Under the pieces are notes generated by a model that saw nothing but the letters and a program-made list of their open reading frames with translations, was not told the DNA's origin and searched no databases. A DNA stretch of 64,000 nt from Posidonia oceanica (lineage: Eukaryota > Streptophyta > Magnoliopsida > Alismatales > Posidoniaceae): the NCBI GenBank assembly GCA_037176725.1, contig JAZBRS010000044.1, positions 2,914,001 to 2,978,000 of the forward strand. Reading direction: 5' to 3'. Shown one piece after another: positions 61,131-64,000 of the stretch. Numbering within the stretch: the stretch's first letter is position 1; each line of letters starts with the position of its first letter. The position numbers and the translations under genes are program-made.

Positions 61131-64000
61131 TGACACCCCATTTTGATTGCCTGGAAGATGGCAAACTATTCTGGAAAGCTTGCTTGGACTCTAGGATGGC
61201 TCTCTTTATTCAAATTAACCCATTTTGACCTAAAAACCAAATCCCATTCCTAAACCAACCCTAAAACCCCACTTAAACCCCAAAACCTCAACCTAAGCCT
61301 TTTACACCTTTTTTAAAACTTTTTAAACCAAGGCCTAAGCCCATTTTAGCCTTTGGCCTATTGGTTTTGTTGGACACAGCAATGGCAGCGTCCAACATTG
61401 GACACAGCATCTGGCGCGTCCAACGTTGGACGGGTTCTGCATCAGTGGACAACGCGCCAAGATAGCCACGGCTGCTCCGCCACCTTCGGCTTACCTCCCA
61501 TCCACTCCGCCGCCCGTACACACTTACTCACCATCCCCTCACTTCACTACAGCCACCCACTAGCTGCCAAGGCCGAGTAACTCCTCCCCGGCGCCTCTCC
61601 CGCTCACCTCCACTCTCACTGCCATAGCCGCTTGATTCTCTGCCACTCACGACTTCGACCGCCTCTTCTTGCCACCACCAGGACTTTCTCGCCCTCCACC
61701 TGACATCCCTCGTGGACTCCCCACACTCACCAACCTCTGCCAATGCCTGCCATCACCTCTGCCTCGTCCCAGAACCCAACGGCAACCCAAACAAAACCCA
61801 TGCAAACAGCAACCATCATGGGGGATCCAGAGACAACCACATTGGTTCCCTCCACAATTCGCCACTTCTAGAGCCTCCAGGGATCTCCCACGATCGCTCC
61901 CCAACATCCAGCAGCTTCTTCCGAGCCCCCAGTGCGTCCCAGCAGCTCGCCGGAGTAGCCTCGCCGCCACCTTCCGCAATGCCGAGGAGGAGCACGAATG
62001 GCCGCTTCAGGCCGCAACCAGGTAGGCGTTCCTTCCCTTTAGCTAGCACACACAACTAGGAGCATGCTAGGCTAGCTAATTCGCACGCACGGCCCCTTGG
62101 TTGGCCGGAATGGCCTCGGCCGTTGGCCGCAAGGAGGAGGAGGTGGGTGGAGCATTCCACCCGCCCATTTTCGACGCCGAGCATACCACCATGCTCATCA
62201 TCGTCCCCTCTTGCTTCCTAGCAAGCTGGGTGAGGATTTTTGGCTGCCTTGGCCACTGTCCTTGGCTGGGAGCTTCTTCGGCCTGTTGGACGCACGACCT
62301 GGTGCATCCAACGTTGGACGCGTCCTGAGGCAGCGTCCAACACCCTACTGTTTGTTTACTTGCTTTTCTCCTTATTTTGTTGCCATGTTGCCATGATCTA
62401 AATGCCATATTTTGTATATTTATGTTGCATGCCTTCCTCTATGCTTCCAGTTGCTAGCATGCCTGATCCATGTTTGATCCTAGCTTAGATCCATGTTCTT
62501 GGCTTTCGATCATTTTGCTGTTCTTCAGTGTTGGACGCTGGGTTGCATCGCGTCCTATGTTGGACGCTGGTGCATTCAGCGTCCAATGCTTCTGCTTAGC
62601 TCACATGTGTTTAATGCTTGCATGATGCTCTGATCTTGTTATGGTCGTTTGATGCATGTTTGCATGTGAGTGTTTAGCATTCTTAGTAGCTATTATCAAG
62701 TTTGCTTGGCTTGCCATCTGTGTTTTTGCAGGTTTGTTAATGTTTGTGCCTCCCTCTGTGTTGGACGTTGCTACAGCCAGCGTCCTATGTTGGATGTAGG
62801 TAGTGCTAGCGTCCAACGCACTGGTTGAGTTCCTCTTTGTACATGCTTTACAGATGTTGCTTTATTTGGATTTTTATTCAATCCCTGTATGCATGCCCAG
62901 CCTATGCTTGTTTACAGCAACTTGAATGCATGCCATGATGTTTCCTTGCTAGTTTGCATGCTATCTTGCCATCTACCTGTTCCAGAGTGTTGGACGCTGG
63001 ATACTGCAGCATCCTATGTTGGATGCTGTATGTTCTAGCGTCCAACACCCTGCAGTAGCTTAAAACTCATTCATGCTTGCATCTTGCCGTGGAATTTCCT
63101 TCTGGATGTTTATCTTGATTGCCCTGCATGTTATACATGTCATGCACTCTCATGCAGCATTTACATCGCATTCATATAGCCTGCATGCATGCATTTTTTC
63201 TCAAAAAGTATGGCTTGGTTGTTGGACGCCCAGATCTCAGCGTCCAACATTGGACGCTGTCATTCTGTGTGTCCAACATCCTCTACTCGTTTGAAAATTG
63301 CTTTGATCTGTCTTCTGGTTTCTGGGCCTCATGTTTTGGTTTCCCAGCATGCTCTATCTGCTCTTGGGTTTTTACATTGCATTAAATCCATATTTTCCAA
63401 GTTTGCATTGCATGTTTTCTGCATTTTAGCTTCTGCCTGTGTAGGATGGCAGCTATCCCAGTGTCCAACATTGGACGCTGCTGGTTGCTGCATCCAACAC
63501 TTGCAGTAAGCTGCACCTCCGTTTTAAGCGCCGAATCCGTTTTGATCGCTACCCCTTGCATTTCGTTGGTCCCGATACATGCCTACGACACCCATGCATG
63601 CTGTCGGGACCCTGTTTTGGTTTTGCGCCTCGCCTTGCACGCTTTCCCGTAATTTTAGCCTCGCATCCGCTTTTGCTTTATCCCTCGCATGCCACTTGCA
63701 TCGCATGGTTTTCCACGCAGTTTTGCCTTATCGCCTGCATTTGCATTAGGGCAGTGATACTTACTGCCTGGAGTTCTTACGAACCAGGGTCCGCCCGGTT
63801 TAGAACACTGGCAGCGCTGCTGAGCGCGTAGACAGCACGTTTAATTTCCATACATGGCATTTAGGCACTTTAAGCAGTTAAAACATGCATAGCATAGCAT
63901 GGCATCTATCGCCTATGGGCGTATAGCAAAGGCAAGCAATTGCTGACATCCGGCATATGCGAGCGAGTTAGCCTATAAAGACCGACTTCTCGGGTGTGTC
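61131..64000 (+). mobile_element. Second Tat/Ogre-like LTR, nested, runs off the window
   Basis: It starts TGACACCCCATTTTGATTGC, followed by a run of CCCAAACC-type words as in the LTR at 7726. The window ends at AGACCGACTTCTCGGGTGTGTC, which corresponds to 10269-10291 of that LTR, so about 340 bp should remain beyond the window. It carries the cassette array at 62284-63500. ORFs of up to 118 aa are not recognised. Confidence 0.7.
61369..63500. repeat. Periodic TTGGACGCTGG / GCGTCCAA cassette array
   Basis: Seven cassettes of about 60 bp, starting near 61369, 62284, 62529, 62759, 62987, 63219 and 63438. The last six are spaced 219-245 bp. Each is TGTTGGACGCTGG, about 10 bp, a dyad such as GCGTCCTATGTTGGACGC, about 10 bp, then AGCGTCCAACACC. 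The linkers are T-rich with GCATG words. Confidence 0.85.

Noticed and set aside
60249..62059. GC-rich ORFs of 98-144 aa on both strands
   Set aside because: Within Tat-like LTR sequence; open frames follow from base composition and do not correspond to known proteins.

Overview
The window reads as repeat-dense nuclear DNA of a flowering plant. The evidence is a split bHLH gene with plant-type introns, plant LTR retrotransposons (a chromovirus, a Sirevirus-like element, Tat/Ogre-like LTRs), CACTA elements carrying pieces of plant genes, and PIF- and Mutator-like DNA elements. I cannot name the species; a eudicot is only a guess. There are no operons and no tRNA or rRNA genes that I can see. 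The one host gene that looks intact is at 33304-37344.

Layout. 1-11232 is a minus-oriented LTR element (family A) with about 3.1-kb LTRs, a perfect initiator-tRNA-Met primer site and a 2.9-kb interior with no recognisable protein. Its right LTR is split by a 2.9-kb Tat-like solo LTR (7726-10634). It sits at the edge of a decayed CACTA transposase (11240-11740). A second family A LTR (13622-21247, plus) is split by a Sirevirus-like element (15489-20456) that keeps a broken gag and lacks pol. 21248-25500 is spacer ending in a (CT)35 tract. 25506-31470 is a full-length, minus-strand Ty3 chromovirus with a perfect 5-bp target duplication, dead through eight nonsense codons in one otherwise unshifted frame. 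A 997-bp long-inverted-repeat element (31524-32520) follows, then the bHLH gene.

38574-53853 is a nest. Two family A solo LTRs lie tail to tail 47 bp apart, each with its own target duplication. The second is split by a 10.4-kb CACTA element (41629-52072, TSD ACA). That CACTA contains a truncated family A element, a PIF/Tourist-like element with a CGG-rich core, a second CACTA (49785-51833), and fragments of at least four unrelated plant genes: a Cid1-type nucleotidyltransferase, endosulfine, a class III peroxidase and a RUNKEL/ULK4-like kinase. 54640-55345 repeats part of 32150-32890. 55346-59855 is a tandem duplication of an unidentified 2.7-kb unit, broken by Tat-like LTR sequence that runs to the window end (59856-64000), itself apparently interrupted by a second LTR start at 61131.

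The most unusual pattern is a roughly 60-bp cassette of four half-sites around a GCGTC..GACGC dyad. It recurs in two otherwise different LTR types: at about 230-bp spacing in the Tat-like LTR (62284-63500), and at 70-90-bp spacing plus scattered copies in the family A LTRs (1896-2205, 10867-11175). Another Tat-like LTR in the window has the same roughly 230-bp modular layout with a different GC-rich cassette. This suggests a replaceable LTR module. All family assignments rest on reading the sequence; no database search was possible.
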